A DNA stretch of 64,000 nt from an uncultured Chthonomonas sp. (GCA_903859705.1 CAIONQ010000133.1:1-64000), one strand, 5' to 3'. Shown: positions 8,876 through 17,867, numbered from the stretch's first letter. The notes: generated by a model from the letters alone, not told the origin. Program-made: numbers and translations.

Positions 8876-8891
8876 TGTTTCACGTGAAACA
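8876..8891. promoter_or_regulatory. parS: parS centromere site, perfect 16-bp match
   Basis: TGTTTCACGTGAAACA is identical to the canonical bacterial parS palindrome. It lies 62 bases upstream of the parA start and within its leader, so ParB binding here could also repress parAB. Confidence 0.95.
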
Positions 8892-8953
8892 AACGAAACA
8901 TGTGCTCTGCCTTAATTCGGCAACACAAGAAGCCCACAGGAGAGATTGTACCC

Positions 8954-9730
8954 ATGAGTATTGTGTATGCGGTAGTTAACCAGAAGGGAGGGGTAGGGAA
9001 AACTACGACAGTTGTCAACCTTTCTGCCTTTCTGGCTCTTGCCGGGCAGCGTGTTCTGGTTGTAGATCTTGATCCCCAGGGAAATGCCAGTAGCGGGCTC
9101 GGTATCGATCGCTCCGTGCTGAAGGTATCTACCTATGACGTATTGATAGAATCATGCACCGTGGCAGATGCTGTGTTGCCCACTCAAGTCAAAGGTTTGT
9201 TTGTGCTGCCTTCCACTATAGACCTGGCAGGGGCAGAAGTTGAACTAATGCCGCGGATAGCCCGGGAAGGGTATCTAAAACGTCTTCTGCAGCCTGTGGC
9301 TACAGATTATGATGTTATCCTAATCGATGCACCCCCCTCGCTTGGTCTGCTTACTCTCAATGCCCTGGTCGCATCTGACGCCCTCATAATCCCAATTCAA
9401 ACCGAGTATTACGCCCTGGAGGGGATCAGTCAGCTGGTTAAGACCATTGATCTTGTAAAACGGCAGCTCAACCCAACCCTTGAGATCGCTACAGTGATCA
9501 TGACCATGCATGATAACCGTATCCGCCTTGCAAACCAGGTAGTGGAAGAAGTGCGCGGATATTTCGGTAAAACGGTTTCAAAAACAGTTGTGCCTCGAAA
9601 TGTGCGGCTTTCGGAGGCGCCAAGCCATGGACTGCCAATTGCTCTCTACTCAGCGCGCTCTACCGGGGCAAAAGCATACAACGAATTAGCCAGAGAGGTG
9701 ATTGAATATGGAAAAACGCGGACTCGGTAG
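8954..9730 (+). CDS. parA: Chromosome-partitioning ATPase ParA (Soj)
   Basis: A 258-residue ParA/Soj-family ATPase with the deviant Walker A KGGVGKTT at residues 10-17 (signature Lys10 and catalytic Lys15), the switch region VVDLDPQGNASSG, Walker B-like VILIDAPPSLGLLTLNAL, and the family C-terminus with GKTVSKTVVPRNVRLSEAPS. It binds nonspecific DNA as an ATP dimer and is displaced by ParB-parS, which drives origin segregation. ATG 8954 is chosen over the upstream frame because AGGAGA (8938-8943) precedes it and the protein then starts MSIVYAVVNQKGG, as is usual. It overlaps parB by 23 bases, so the two are translationally coupled. Confidence 0.97.
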   Translation: MSIVYAVVNQKGGVGKTTTVVNLSAFLALAGQRVLVVDLDPQGNASSGLGIDRSVLKVSTYDVLIESCTVADAVLPTQVKGLFVLPSTIDLAGAEVELMPRIAREGYLKRLLQPVATDYDVILIDAPPSLGLLTLNALVASDALIIPIQTEYYALEGISQLVKTIDLVKRQLNPTLEIATVIMTMHDNRIRLANQVVEEVRGYFGKTVSKTVVPRNVRLSEAPSHGLPIALYSARSTGAKAYNELAREVIEYGKTRTR

Positions 9731-10607
9731 AGGCCTGGCCTCCCTCATCTCTAACACAATGGCTGATGGAGAACCCGAAGCTCAAGTGCGTGAGCTTCAA
9801 CTTAGCCAGATCGTAGCAAACCCTCTGCAGCCCCGCACACTGTTTGATCCACTCAAGCTAGAGGAGCTTTCTGCTTCCATTAGGGAGCACGGTGTGCTTC
9901 AACCAGTGCTTGTGCGCCGAATTGGCCACGATAGGTACGAACTCCTCGCTGGAGAGCGGCGGTTTCGCGCAGCAACGCAAGCTGGCCTAACTGCCATTCC
10001 CGCCCTGGTAAAGGAGTGCAGCAGCACGCAGCAGCTGGAAATTGCCATTGTAGAGAACCTACAGCGGGAAGATATTGGCCCCATGGAGGCCGCGCGGGCC
10101 TACCAGCGCATGGCCGATGAGTTTGGTATGACGCAGGATGCCATTGCGAAGCGCATAGGCAAAAGCCGTACTGCGGTTACCAATACAATGGGCCTGTTGG
10201 ATTTGCCGGTAGAAGTGCAGGATAGCCTGGAAGTAGGGGAGATTACTGAAGGCCATGCACGCGCGCTGAAGGGATTGCGCGATGCGGCCGTTATTCGGCA
10301 AGCATGGGAGGCAGTGCTTAAGAAGGGGCTCTCAGTTAGAGATACAGAGAAGCTCGCCCGGGAAATACGCGGTGGCATTCCATCCGTTGAAAAGGGAAAA
10401 TCGGCTCCTGTCCATGAGGCTCCCGCGAATGAGTGGTCTGCACCAGGTGGGGATCCTAATGAAAACTATCTTGTGGGCCAGCTTCAGGAGTTCCTAAAGA
10501 CCCGCGTTACTCTAAAACGGTCCACCGGAGATGCGGGTAAGCTGGAGATAGAGTTCTATTCCAGTGAAGATCTGGAGCGAATATTTGAAGTTTTGCTGCC
10601 AGATTAG
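9708..10607 (+). CDS. parB: Chromosome-partitioning protein ParB (Spo0J)
   Basis: A 299-residue ParB/Spo0J family CTPase and parS-binding protein. The start MEKRGLGRGLASLI is the conserved ParA-interacting N-terminus. The ParB/sulfiredoxin domain follows with QIVANPLQPR, LAGERRFRAA (CTP-binding) and IAIVENLQREDIGPMEAARAYQRM. The helix-turn-helix is around IAKRIGKSRTAVTN, and a C-terminal dimerisation region ends the protein. GAGAGGTG lies about 8 bases before ATG 9708. It starts inside parA. A perfect parS in a larger palindrome lies 20 bases after the stop. Confidence 0.97.
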   Translation: MEKRGLGRGLASLISNTMADGEPEAQVRELQLSQIVANPLQPRTLFDPLKLEELSASIREHGVLQPVLVRRIGHDRYELLAGERRFRAATQAGLTAIPALVKECSSTQQLEIAIVENLQREDIGPMEAARAYQRMADEFGMTQDAIAKRIGKSRTAVTNTMGLLDLPVEVQDSLEVGEITEGHARALKGLRDAAVIRQAWEAVLKKGLSVRDTEKLAREIRGGIPSVEKGKSAPVHEAPANEWSAPGGDPNENYLVGQLQEFLKTRVTLKRSTGDAGKLEIEFYSSEDLERIFEVLLPD

Positions 10608-10620
10608 TTCAACCAATTAC

Positions 10621-10648
10621 GCCCTGTGTTTCACGTGAAACACAGGGC
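10621..10648. promoter_or_regulatory. parS: parS inside a 28-bp perfect palindrome between convergent genes
   Basis: The perfect 16-bp parS occupies 10627-10642. Six more bases on each side (GCCCTG on the left and its complement CAGGGC on the right) extend the symmetry to a 28-bp perfect palindrome at 10621-10648. It lies between the stops of parB (10607) and the convergent EEP-family gene (10650). In RNA it would fold into a 14-bp hairpin, so it may also act as a bidirectional transcription stop, although no U-tract follows. The double role is inferred. Confidence 0.93.
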
Positions 10649-10649
10649 A

Positions 10650-11336
10650 TTACTTTGTCTCGATATCGGCAACTATGGGCAGGTGATCGGAGGCGAGGCT
10701 ATACACGGTTTCATACTGCCTGCAGATCAATGCTTCAGAACACAAAATATAATCAATACGAACATTCGGGTTATCGGCAGGATAGGTTGGCTCCGGGGTG
10801 ATGGCACAGTCTTGCAGTTTTGCCAGCGTACGCAGTTTTGTAACTGCAGCCCCCTCTGGTCCTTCATTGAAATCACCGCAAATTATCACCGGATGTGGCC
10901 CAAGCCGTATCTGTTCTGCAAGTGCTTCTGCCTGAAGTCCCCGTTCTTCCTCTGATAGGCCCCAGTGCGTGCAGAATATCGATACTTTACCAATTTCTGC
11001 ACAGTTCCGTAACCGCAGTTCAAGCGCACCTCTGGCCTCTTTTCCACCCGGCAACGGATGGTGGTGAACCTCTTCTACAGGAAGGCGTGTGGCAATGCCT
11101 ATACCATACTGCCCAAAGCCAAACTGCACGCAGTTGTGAAAGTAGAACCTGCGGCCAAGTTGGCGGGAGAGTACATCTGGCTGATCTTCTTTGCCACTCC
11201 ATGGAAGACGACTGTGAATTTCCTGAAAGCAAATTACGTCGGCACACAGCGGCCTCAGGGTTTCTGATACGCGCAGGGTATTTCGCTTATCATCCATGCC
11301 GAGGCTGCCGCGAGTATTGTAAGAGATTATTCTCAT
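10650..11336 (-). CDS. Endonuclease/exonuclease/phosphatase (EEP) family protein
   Basis: A 228-residue protein with the full EEP (DNase I/APE1-like) signature: Asn in SYNTRGS at the start, Glu in CFQEIH (metal ligand), CTHWGL, GDFNEGPEG (catalytic Asp-Asn), RIDYILCSE and the terminal SDHLPIVADI (catalytic Asp-His). There is no signal peptide, so it acts in the cytoplasm on a phosphodiester or phosphomonoester that the sequence does not reveal. It is convergent with parB. It is followed upstream on the same strand, after about 37 bases, by a small lipoprotein gene. Confidence 0.85.
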   Translation of the reverse strand: MRIISYNTRGSLGMDDKRNTLRVSETLRPLCADVICFQEIHSRLPWSGKEDQPDVLSRQLGRRFYFHNCVQFGFGQYGIGIATRLPVEEVHHHPLPGGKEARGALELRLRNCAEIGKVSIFCTHWGLSEEERGLQAEALAEQIRLGPHPVIICGDFNEGPEGAAVTKLRTLAKLQDCAITPEPTYPADNPNVRIDYILCSEALICRQYETVYSLASDHLPIVADIETK

Positions 11337-11373
11337 AATAGTAGACTAATATACACTAAAATATACAGAAGAC

Positions 11374-11961
11374 CTACTTAGATGCCTTGCCAGCTGAAGT
11401 GCCATCTTTAAGGCCGTTTGCAAAGCCCTCTGCCATAGACTGAAGGCCTTTTCCAATCTGTTTAAAGCCTTCGCCAAGCGCCTGCCCAACGGAACGCATT
11501 ACATCGCCCAGAAACGCCTCTGGATGCTCAAAATCGTACTTTACAGACATCCCATTGCCCGGGAACGACATGGCATTTACCTTCCACTCTCCGTTCTCAC
11601 GCTTCATATCAATATCGATGTCGTTTGCTTTTTCACTTCCGGATTGAATGGAGGCCAATGCGGTAGCTATCTGATCTTTAACAATGATCTGTTTGATTGT
11701 AATGACGTCATCTTTTTTGTCGCTCTTCTCGCTATCCTTGGCGATGTCGCCTGTCCACTTGGCCTGGCCCTCCTGCGTTAACAGGGATTTAATTTCGTTA
11801 GCGTCCTTGTGTTCCAGGGCGGTAACAAAACGTGTGGCGGTGCTCGAAGCGTTTTGTTCATCGCTTCGGCATCCGCCACACGCAATAGCGCACACAATGC
11901 CCACGGCAAGCGCCGCGCGCAATTTTACAGCAAAACCGCTCTTCAGGGCTCTCTGGTTCAA
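11374..11961 (-). CDS. Putative lipoprotein with a DUF4878-like domain
   Basis: A 195-residue protein. A hydrophobic signal segment (about 12-30) ends in ACGGC, an imperfect lipobox with Cys31 as the likely lipidated residue. Residues 35-130 (ATRFVTALEHKDANEIKSLL, KIKQIIVKDQIATALASI-like, RENGEWKVNAMSF) resemble the NTF2-like fold of DUF4878 lipoproteins. The last 60 residues form an amphipathic helix with repeated GEGFKQIGKGLQSMAEGF-type spacing. No catalytic motif is visible. It is likely envelope-associated. The neighbouring reverse-strand genes are nucleotide-sugar enzymes. Confidence 0.6.
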   Translation of the reverse strand: MNQRALKSGFAVKLRAALAVGIVCAIACGGCRSDEQNASSTATRFVTALEHKDANEIKSLLTQEGQAKWTGDIAKDSEKSDKKDDVITIKQIIVKDQIATALASIQSGSEKANDIDIDMKRENGEWKVNAMSFPGNGMSVKYDFEHPEAFLGDVMRSVGQALGEGFKQIGKGLQSMAEGFANGLKDGTSAGKASK

Positions 11962-12042
11962 CTATGTGTCTCCCGCATATCGGCGAATTGATTACATTTC
12001 ACCGTCCACGGCAGACGCGAGCCGAAATTCGCGTTTCGTGAC

Positions 12043-13098
12043 CTACGCAGAAACCGGGGTTTCCGGCCGCTGCGGGTTGACGATGATCCCGTCGAAAATA
12101 GCCGCATCCGTGTGAACGCGGCAGTCTTTGCCCACTACACAGCGCTCCAGGTGGGTACCCTGCCTTACAACAGCGCCATCCCACAGAATGCTATCCTGAA
12201 TAACAGCATCCTCTTCCACAGCACAATTGTTGCCAATTACAGAGTGCCCAAGTACCTTTGCGCGCGCACCAATGGTAACATTACTGCCTATAGCGACGGG
12301 TGCAGTTACCTCTGCGGTTTCATCAATTGTAACGTTTTGCCCAACCCACACACCTTTGCTCACCTCTGTAAGGGGCAAATCGGTGTCAACAAGCCCTTCC
12401 AGAACGTCTTTGTGGGTCTGCTGGTAGATCTTAAGATTGCCCACGTCCTTCCAGTACGCCGCGGTAAGGTGGCCGTAAATTGGGCAGTGCTGCTCCAGAA
12501 GTAGCGGAAACACCTGCTTGCCAAAGAGGTAGAACACGCCATGAGGGATAAGCTCAAAGATTTCTGGCTCAAATAAGTAAACGCCAGTGTTGGCAGTGTT
12601 GGAGAAGATAACCTCACCCTTGGGCTTTTCAAGGAACCGGGTGATGCGGCCATCTTCGTTCATAAGCACAATACCATATTCGCTCGGGTCGTCTACCAGC
12701 GACAGCGCAATGGTGGCCAGAGCCTTCTTCTCTTTGTGAGTTTTCAGCAGGTGAGAGAGGTTCATATCGGTGAGGTCATCTCCCCCGATAACAAGGAATG
12801 TCTCGTCCTTAAAGAACTCCTCAACCCGCTTCAGGCTGCCCGCATCGCCCCACAGTTTGTCCTCGTGAGACCAGTGCAGCTTTACGCCCCAGCGAGATCC
12901 ATCTCCAAAGTAATTTTCAATGTGTTCACCCAGGTAGTGCAGGTTCACCATTATCTCATCAAAACCGTGTTTCTTCAGGAGCTCGATTAGATACTCCATA
13001 ACGGGACGGTTGATAATGGGTACCAGAGGTTTAGGCACGTTTCTGGTGAGGGGATCCAGCCGGGAACCAACGCCCGCAGCAAGTATCATGGCTCTCAT
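12043..13098 (-). CDS. NDP-sugar pyrophosphorylase with a left-handed beta-helix (GlmU/ManC-like)
   Basis: A 351-residue nucleotidyltransferase: N-terminal Rossmann domain with the signature ILAAGVGSRLDPLT and VPKPLVPI, GGDDLTDM for the metal site, and FLEKPKGEV for the sugar pocket. A hexapeptide-repeat domain follows (about 255-345, VTIDETAEVTAPVAIGSNVTIG...). The architecture fits mannose-1-phosphate guanylyltransferase or glucose-1-phosphate transferases for polysaccharide precursors. The substrate is not decided by sequence. ATG 13098 follows AAGGAG by 7 bases and removes a spurious 12-residue extension. It lies with a StrS-type aminotransferase and galU, which suggests surface glycan synthesis. 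Confidence 0.85.
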   Translation of the reverse strand: MRAMILAAGVGSRLDPLTRNVPKPLVPIINRPVMEYLIELLKKHGFDEIMVNLHYLGEHIENYFGDGSRWGVKLHWSHEDKLWGDAGSLKRVEEFFKDETFLVIGGDDLTDMNLSHLLKTHKEKKALATIALSLVDDPSEYGIVLMNEDGRITRFLEKPKGEVIFSNTANTGVYLFEPEIFELIPHGVFYLFGKQVFPLLLEQHCPIYGHLTAAYWKDVGNLKIYQQTHKDVLEGLVDTDLPLTEVSKGVWVGQNVTIDETAEVTAPVAIGSNVTIGARAKVLGHSVIGNNCAVEEDAVIQDSILWDGAVVRQGTHLERCVVGKDCRVHTDAAIFDGIIVNPQRPETPVSA

Positions 13099-13277
13099 GG
13101 GTCTGCTCCTTAAACCGGCGGCATCGTGTTCCATACCGGTTTATTCTGCTTCAGGGTACCAGGTGGGCTTCAGGAATTACCTTCACCCAATATTAAGATC
13201 CAGGCAATTTTTGTGCCGGATCTATTTACTGCATGTTGAGATACTGTGTTTTGAAATGCCGTAAAAAACGCAGCCTT

Positions 13278-14396
13278 CTATTGATTGCAAAACTCCCGTA
13301 CTTTTTCCGCCACGTATTCAATCTGCGATTCGGTAAGTTCCGGATGAATAGGGAGGGAGAGCACTTCGTTTGCTACCTGCTCAGCAATTGGGAAATCTCC
13401 GGCATGGTAATTCAGGTAGGCATACGCATTCTGGAGGTGCATGGGGAGCGGGTAGAAGATTTTGGTATCTATGCCGTTATGCTTCAGGAAGGCCTGCATC
13501 TCACTGCGGCGTGGATGCCGAATGGTGTACTGATGGTACACATGGTAGTTTCCGGGCTCTTGCCGTGGCAGTTGAAGCTCTGTTTTGTTACGGGCGGTTT
13601 CAGCAAGCAGGGCATTGTACGCATCTGCATTCTTGCGGCGTTTTTCATTCCAATCTGCAAGGTGATTTAGTTTCACCTTAAGAATGGCGGCCTGCAGAGA
13701 ATCCAATCGGCTGCAATAGCCTATGTATTCGTGGTAGCCATAGGCTGTTTGGCCATGCCCACGTAAGGTGGTAAGCATGCCAGCAACCTCTTCATTGTTG
13801 GTAAGCACCATGCCGCCATCGCCATAAGCGCCCAAATTCTTGGTTGGATAAAACGAAAGTGTGGTGGTATCGCCGGTATGCGCTATCTTCTCGCTATTTT
13901 GCAGCGCACCAATGGCCTGTGCAGAGTCGTTAATCAGGCGCAGGTTATGCCTGGCGGCAATATCGGCAAGTATCTTGCGATCTGTCATCTGCCCAAACAG
14001 ATCCACCGGGAGCAGTGCACGAGTTTTTCCAGTGATCTTGCTCTCAATTTGAGCTGTGTTGAGGTTAAACGTGCATCCGTCAACATCTACATACACAGGT
14101 ACAGCACCCACAAGCGCTATGGCCTCCGTGGTAGCCCCAAATGTGAAGGGAGTGGTAATAACCTCATCGCCCCTGCTAATTCCGCACGCTACAAGCGAGA
14201 GTACAAGGGCATCGGTACCGGAGGCTACCGCAATTCCATGGCTCGCGCCGCATGCAGTTGCTATCTGAACTTCGAGAGAATCCACATTATGGCCATCAAT
14301 GAAGCATGAGCTTTCAATAACGGCAACTGTTGCGGCATCAATCTCGTCTTTCAGGCTGCGATACTGCGCCCGCAAGTCCGCCAATGGAACTATCAA
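13278..14396 (-). CDS. DegT/DnrJ/EryC1/StrS family sugar aminotransferase
   Basis: About 372 residues in a PLP-dependent fold. Family marks are the N-terminal IVPLADLRAQYRSLKDEI, ASGTDALVLSL (phosphate binding), VITTPFTFGATTEAI, INDSAQAIGA (Asp for the PLP pyridine nitrogen) and SFYPTKNLGAYGDGG with Lys186 as the Schiff-base residue. It makes amino sugars on nucleotide carriers for surface polysaccharide or secondary products. TTG 14396 is chosen because AGGAGG lies 5 bases before it and the protein then begins as the family normally does. It is flanked by two NDP-sugar pyrophosphorylase genes on the same strand. Confidence 0.88.
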   Translation of the reverse strand: MIVPLADLRAQYRSLKDEIDAATVAVIESSCFIDGHNVDSLEVQIATACGASHGIAVASGTDALVLSLVACGISRGDEVITTPFTFGATTEAIALVGAVPVYVDVDGCTFNLNTAQIESKITGKTRALLPVDLFGQMTDRKILADIAARHNLRLINDSAQAIGALQNSEKIAHTGDTTTLSFYPTKNLGAYGDGGMVLTNNEEVAGMLTTLRGHGQTAYGYHEYIGYCSRLDSLQAAILKVKLNHLADWNEKRRKNADAYNALLAETARNKTELQLPRQEPGNYHVYHQYTIRHPRRSEMQAFLKHNGIDTKIFYPLPMHLQNAYAYLNYHAGDFPIAEQVANEVLSLPIHPELTESQIEYVAEKVREFCNQ

Positions 14397-14556
14397 CCGA
14401 ACCTCCTGCCCTGAAACAAAGGGCACTTCAACCGGCACGCATTTCTGAGCGAGTCGCACAATGGCGCACCGACTATACTATACCCAAAACGTCTGGTTAA
14501 TATACCCCGTGGAGTAGTCCTCGCGCAGGAGTATATCTATTTGGCGGAACGCCGTT

Positions 14557-15432
14557 TCAGGCCTTTGAGCTTAAAGCTTCACGCGCTGCACTCGCAGCGA
14601 GGTCCCCATATTCCGGGTCTGACACCGCTGCGCGGATAAAGGCACTAAAAAATGAACCGAAATTGCCGATGTCTCTGCGTGCCTCCCCGGCAAGCAGTGG
14701 TGCAGCCCATGCAAGGCCACCATCTCGCATCTGCATGCGCACAGCATCGGTAAGGTTAATCTCACCCCGTTCATCCAGAGCACCCCGGTTGAGATATTCA
14801 AAGATAGAAGCGTTCAAAACCCAGCGTGCCGCCACAGCCATTCGGCTGGGCGCTGCCTCTGGCGAAGGCTTTTCCACGATATCGGCAAGTTTTATAGCAT
14901 CGCCACTCTCCAGATTGGCACCTGGCTCCGGGGCAACTATTCCATACCGAGAAACTCGCTCTAACGGTACTGTTTCTACCAGTGTGGTGGCAGAGCTTTT
15001 GCCGTATACATGTGCCTGCACCATGCGCTGAAGCGGGGTTGTTTCACGTGTGGTATCCACTATACAATCGCCGAAGGCAACCGCAAATGCCTCGTTGCCA
15101 CACCAATGCCGCGCAAGTGCTATCGCGTGCCCCAGCCCCTTTTGCTCTTCTTGAACAATGTAAGAACAGTTCAATTCACTGAGGCTAGCCTCCGGTTGAA
15201 AATGCTCTCCAAAGTAGCCACGGATCTGTGGCTTGGCATCGGATACGATGAATAAAACATCGGTAATTCCTGCGCCTGCAAGCTCCTCCATTACGTAGCC
15301 CAGAACCGGCTTTCTGCCCACAGGCAATAGCTCTTTGGGGAAGGCATAGGTAAGGGGGCGCAGGCGCGTGCCAAGGCCCGCGGCGGGCACCACAGCCCGC
15401 GTTACACGCTGCAAAGAGGATTGTTCAGACAT
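14557..15432 (-). CDS. galU: UTP-glucose-1-phosphate uridylyltransferase
   Basis: A 291-residue protein matching bacterial GalU: VVPAAGLGTRLRPLT, FPKELLPVGRKPVLGYVMEE, YIVQEEQKGLGHAIALA, FAVAFGDCIVD and IVEKPSPEAAPS in the expected order. It makes UDP-glucose for glycans and glycolipids. The length is normal for the family. It begins the reverse-strand nucleotide-sugar block, with the aminotransferase and second pyrophosphorylase downstream. An 11-base TGTTTCACGTG parS half-match inside the gene is probably coincidental. Confidence 0.88.
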   Translation of the reverse strand: MSEQSSLQRVTRAVVPAAGLGTRLRPLTYAFPKELLPVGRKPVLGYVMEELAGAGITDVLFIVSDAKPQIRGYFGEHFQPEASLSELNCSYIVQEEQKGLGHAIALARHWCGNEAFAVAFGDCIVDTTRETTPLQRMVQAHVYGKSSATTLVETVPLERVSRYGIVAPEPGANLESGDAIKLADIVEKPSPEAAPSRMAVAARWVLNASIFEYLNRGALDERGEINLTDAVRMQMRDGGLAWAAPLLAGEARRDIGNFGSFFSAFIRAAVSDPEYGDLAASAAREALSSKA

Positions 15433-15649
15433 AGGGGTTCAACGGCTCCGATGTATTCGGGGGATGCAGAAATTCAGCACCAGGATTCGCCATTTCTACG
15501 CGCGTGATTGTAACACGCACGAGGCCGGGCGTCAATGCAAACCAAAAAGCACATTGCATTTGGGTAGCCTGCCAGCACTGCAGGCGAAGGCGGCCACCAT
15601 TTTGTATTATGAGACCGCTTCGCTGCCGAACTACGTCTGCAGTGCTCGT

Positions 15650-16606
15650 TTACACGGGGGCGCTTGCTGAATTCAGCAGGGCAATGGACTCAGCAGAAAG
15701 TGTGAGGTTTACCGATGCAGTGAGGTCTTTTAACTGCTCCAGCGTGGTTGCTGAGGCAATTGGTGCTGTAATGCTTGGCCGCGCAATAAGCCAGGCGAGG
15801 GCTACCTGGGCCGGAGTAGCGTTCAGATCTGCGGCAACCGTATCCAGTGCTGCCAGTATTCCCAGCCCACGCTCGTTAAGGTACTTTTTGCAGCCGGCCC
15901 CACGTGGGCTCTTGGCCAGATCTTCTTCTGATCGATACTTGCCTGTAAGGAAACCCGCCGCCAGTGAGAAGTATGGAATAACGCCTACACCTGCCTCCAG
16001 CACTACTGGCTCCAGATCGGCCTCATAAGCTGCCCTATCTGCCATATTGTAGTGTGGCTGCAGGCTTTCGTAGCGTGGCCAGCCATTTTTGCCACTTACT
16101 TCCAGAGCCTCTTTCAGGCGCGCACCGCTGTAGTTAGATGCCCCAATTACTCGCACTTTGCCGGCAGAAATCAGCTTAGAGTAGGCTTCCAGGGTTTCTT
16201 CCAGTGGCGTTTCTTCATCATCTCGGTGAGATTGATACAGATCGATGTAATCGGATTGAAGGCGCGTTAAGGATGCCTCTACAGCCTCCACAATATAACG
16301 TGCAGAGAGGCCCTTCTTGTTTTCGCCCATCTCAATACCGAGTTTTGTGGCAATAATTACCTGATCACGGTTGCCCCGGCTCTTCACCCAGTTACCGATA
16401 ATCTGCTCAGATTCGCCACCCTCGTTGCCCGGCTTCCATCGGGAATAAACGTCTGCTGTATCGATAAAGTCAAATCCGGCATCCACATAGGCATCCAGAA
16501 GCTGGAAGGATGTGGCCTCATCCACGGTCCAGCCAAAAATATTACCGCCGAACATGAGCGGGGCCACCTCAATACTTGAGCCGCCGAGTTTGCGCTTTGC
16601 TGCCAT
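15650..16606 (-). CDS. Aldo/keto reductase
   Basis: A 318-residue NADPH-dependent aldo/keto reductase (TIM barrel). Visible are LGGSSIEVAPLMFGGNIFG at the N-terminus, DFIDTADVYSRW (catalytic Asp and Tyr of the tetrad), VIIATKLG (Lys), DLYQSHRDDEETP (His), RVIGASNYSGARLKEAL and the late VALAWLIARPSITAPI-type motif. It resembles YajO/Tas-type reductases. The physiological substrate is unknown. The ATG at 16606 is preferred to an upstream alternative (16663) because the protein then begins at the conserved first strand. GGGAG lies 12 bases before it. It is divergent from the oxidoreductase at 16833. Confidence 0.88.
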   Translation of the reverse strand: MAAKRKLGGSSIEVAPLMFGGNIFGWTVDEATSFQLLDAYVDAGFDFIDTADVYSRWKPGNEGGESEQIIGNWVKSRGNRDQVIIATKLGIEMGENKKGLSARYIVEAVEASLTRLQSDYIDLYQSHRDDEETPLEETLEAYSKLISAGKVRVIGASNYSGARLKEALEVSGKNGWPRYESLQPHYNMADRAAYEADLEPVVLEAGVGVIPYFSLAAGFLTGKYRSEEDLAKSPRGAGCKKYLNERGLGILAALDTVAADLNATPAQVALAWLIARPSITAPIASATTLEQLKDLTASVNLTLSAESIALLNSASAPV

Positions 16607-16775
16607 GCTGTGTAATTCTCCCGAGTAAATTGCTTTGAACTTGCCCGGCAACTGGCTTGCCACAAAACAGCCGAACCAGATGCGCGGGCGTAACGTCTTG
16701 TTATACGATCTGAACGCGCCCCGGGATGCACACGGGGTGCTCTTTTGGAATTGAATAGAATTGCGTGCAAAATAT

Positions 16776-16808
16776 GGTTACAAATAACCAGTTACAATAC
16801 TCAGTTAC
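16776..16808. promoter_or_regulatory. Putative operator with GTTAC repeats upstream of the oxidoreductase
   Basis: An inverted repeat GGTTACAAATAACC (16776-16789) is followed by two more GTTAC units (16791-16795 and 16804-16808). GTAAC/GTTAC half-sites are typical of HxlR-type (QorR/YtfH-like) regulators, which often control quinone-oxidoreductase genes. No such regulator gene is in the window. Confidence 0.4.
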
Positions 16809-16832
16809 CACCCATACCGGAGATGCTCGATA

Positions 16833-17867
16833 ATGACCTCTATACCCCTGATGAGCCGCGAAATTCGCCTGATTGCCTACCCCACCGGAGTGCCGGATGC
16901 CTCCTGCTTTGAACTGGCGCAGTCAGAAATCTGTGCCCTGGAGCACGGGGAGGTGCTGGTAAGCAACCAGTTTATTTCGGTAGATCCCTACATGCGTGGC
17001 CGCATGAGCGGCAAAACCAGCTACGTTGCACCTTTTGAACTTGGCCAGACACTTACTGGCGGCGCAGTAGGCATTGTAATTGAAAGTAGATCCGAAAAAC
17101 TGCAGCCCGGCAACGCAGTTCTCTCGTTTTATGGCTGGCGCGAGATGTTTGTGGCTAAAGATACAGATCTACAGGTGGTGGATAGCACTCTGGAGCCCCT
17201 GTCTCTTGCTCTGGGAGCCCTTGGAATGCCCGGGATGACGGCCTGGATAGGCCTGCAGCTTGCCGAAGCTGCCTCCGGCGATGTGGTTTTTATCTCTGGA
17301 GCCGCCGGGGCGGTAGGCAGCATGGCCGGTCAGCTTGCAAAGCTGAAGGGTTGTACCGTTATTGGGTCTGCCGGTACCGATTCAAAAGTACAATACCTTA
17401 CTAAGGAACTCGGTTTTGATGCGGCATTCAACTACAAATCTGGGCCGGTTGCAAAACAGCTGGCGGCTGCCGCACCGGGTGGCATAGATGTGTATTTTGA
17501 TAATGTGGGTGGCGATCATCTGGAAGCCGCCATAAACTCTATGCGCGTTCATGGGCGCATTGCAGCCTGTGGAGCTATCTCCAGATACAACAGCACAGAG
17601 TCAACACCCGGGCCAGAGAATATGTCTCTTTTTATATCCCGCCGAATAAGGATGCAGGGCTTTCTGGTTAGCGATCATCTGCACCGCACTGCCGAGTTTC
17701 TTGCCCAGGTTGGCGAGCAGGTAAGACATGGGGACATAAAGGTTGCTGAGACAGTTGTATTAGGGATTGAGCGTGCGCCAGATGCATTCATCGGGTTGTT
17801 TGATGGCGATAACCTTGGCAAAATGGTGGTTGATGTGCGGCCAGGCCGTCATGAAAAGAGAAAATAG
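16833..17867 (+). CDS. NADP-dependent medium-chain oxidoreductase (CurA/PTGR-like)
   Basis: A 344-residue zinc-free medium-chain dehydrogenase/reductase. The N-terminal half shows ISVDPYMRGRMSG, typical of the leukotriene B4 dehydrogenase/YncB/CurA group. The Rossmann half has FISGAAGAVGSMAGQLAKLKGC (nucleotide-binding AxxGxxG) and VDVYFDNVGGDHLEAAI. These enzymes reduce activated double bonds of enones and quinone-like compounds. GGAG lies 10 bases before the ATG. It is transcribed alone, divergently from the aldo/keto reductase, behind a probable redox- or xenobiotic-responsive operator. Confidence 0.9.
   Translation: MTSIPLMSREIRLIAYPTGVPDASCFELAQSEICALEHGEVLVSNQFISVDPYMRGRMSGKTSYVAPFELGQTLTGGAVGIVIESRSEKLQPGNAVLSFYGWREMFVAKDTDLQVVDSTLEPLSLALGALGMPGMTAWIGLQLAEAASGDVVFISGAAGAVGSMAGQLAKLKGCTVIGSAGTDSKVQYLTKELGFDAAFNYKSGPVAKQLAAAAPGGIDVYFDNVGGDHLEAAINSMRVHGRIAACGAISRYNSTESTPGPENMSLFISRRIRMQGFLVSDHLHRTAEFLAQVGEQVRHGDIKVAETVVLGIERAPDAFIGLFDGDNLGKMVVDVRPGRHEKRK

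Noticed and set aside
15040-15055. parS-like TGTTTCACGTG inside galU
   Set aside because: Only 11 bases match. The right half differs at most positions, and it is coding sequence.
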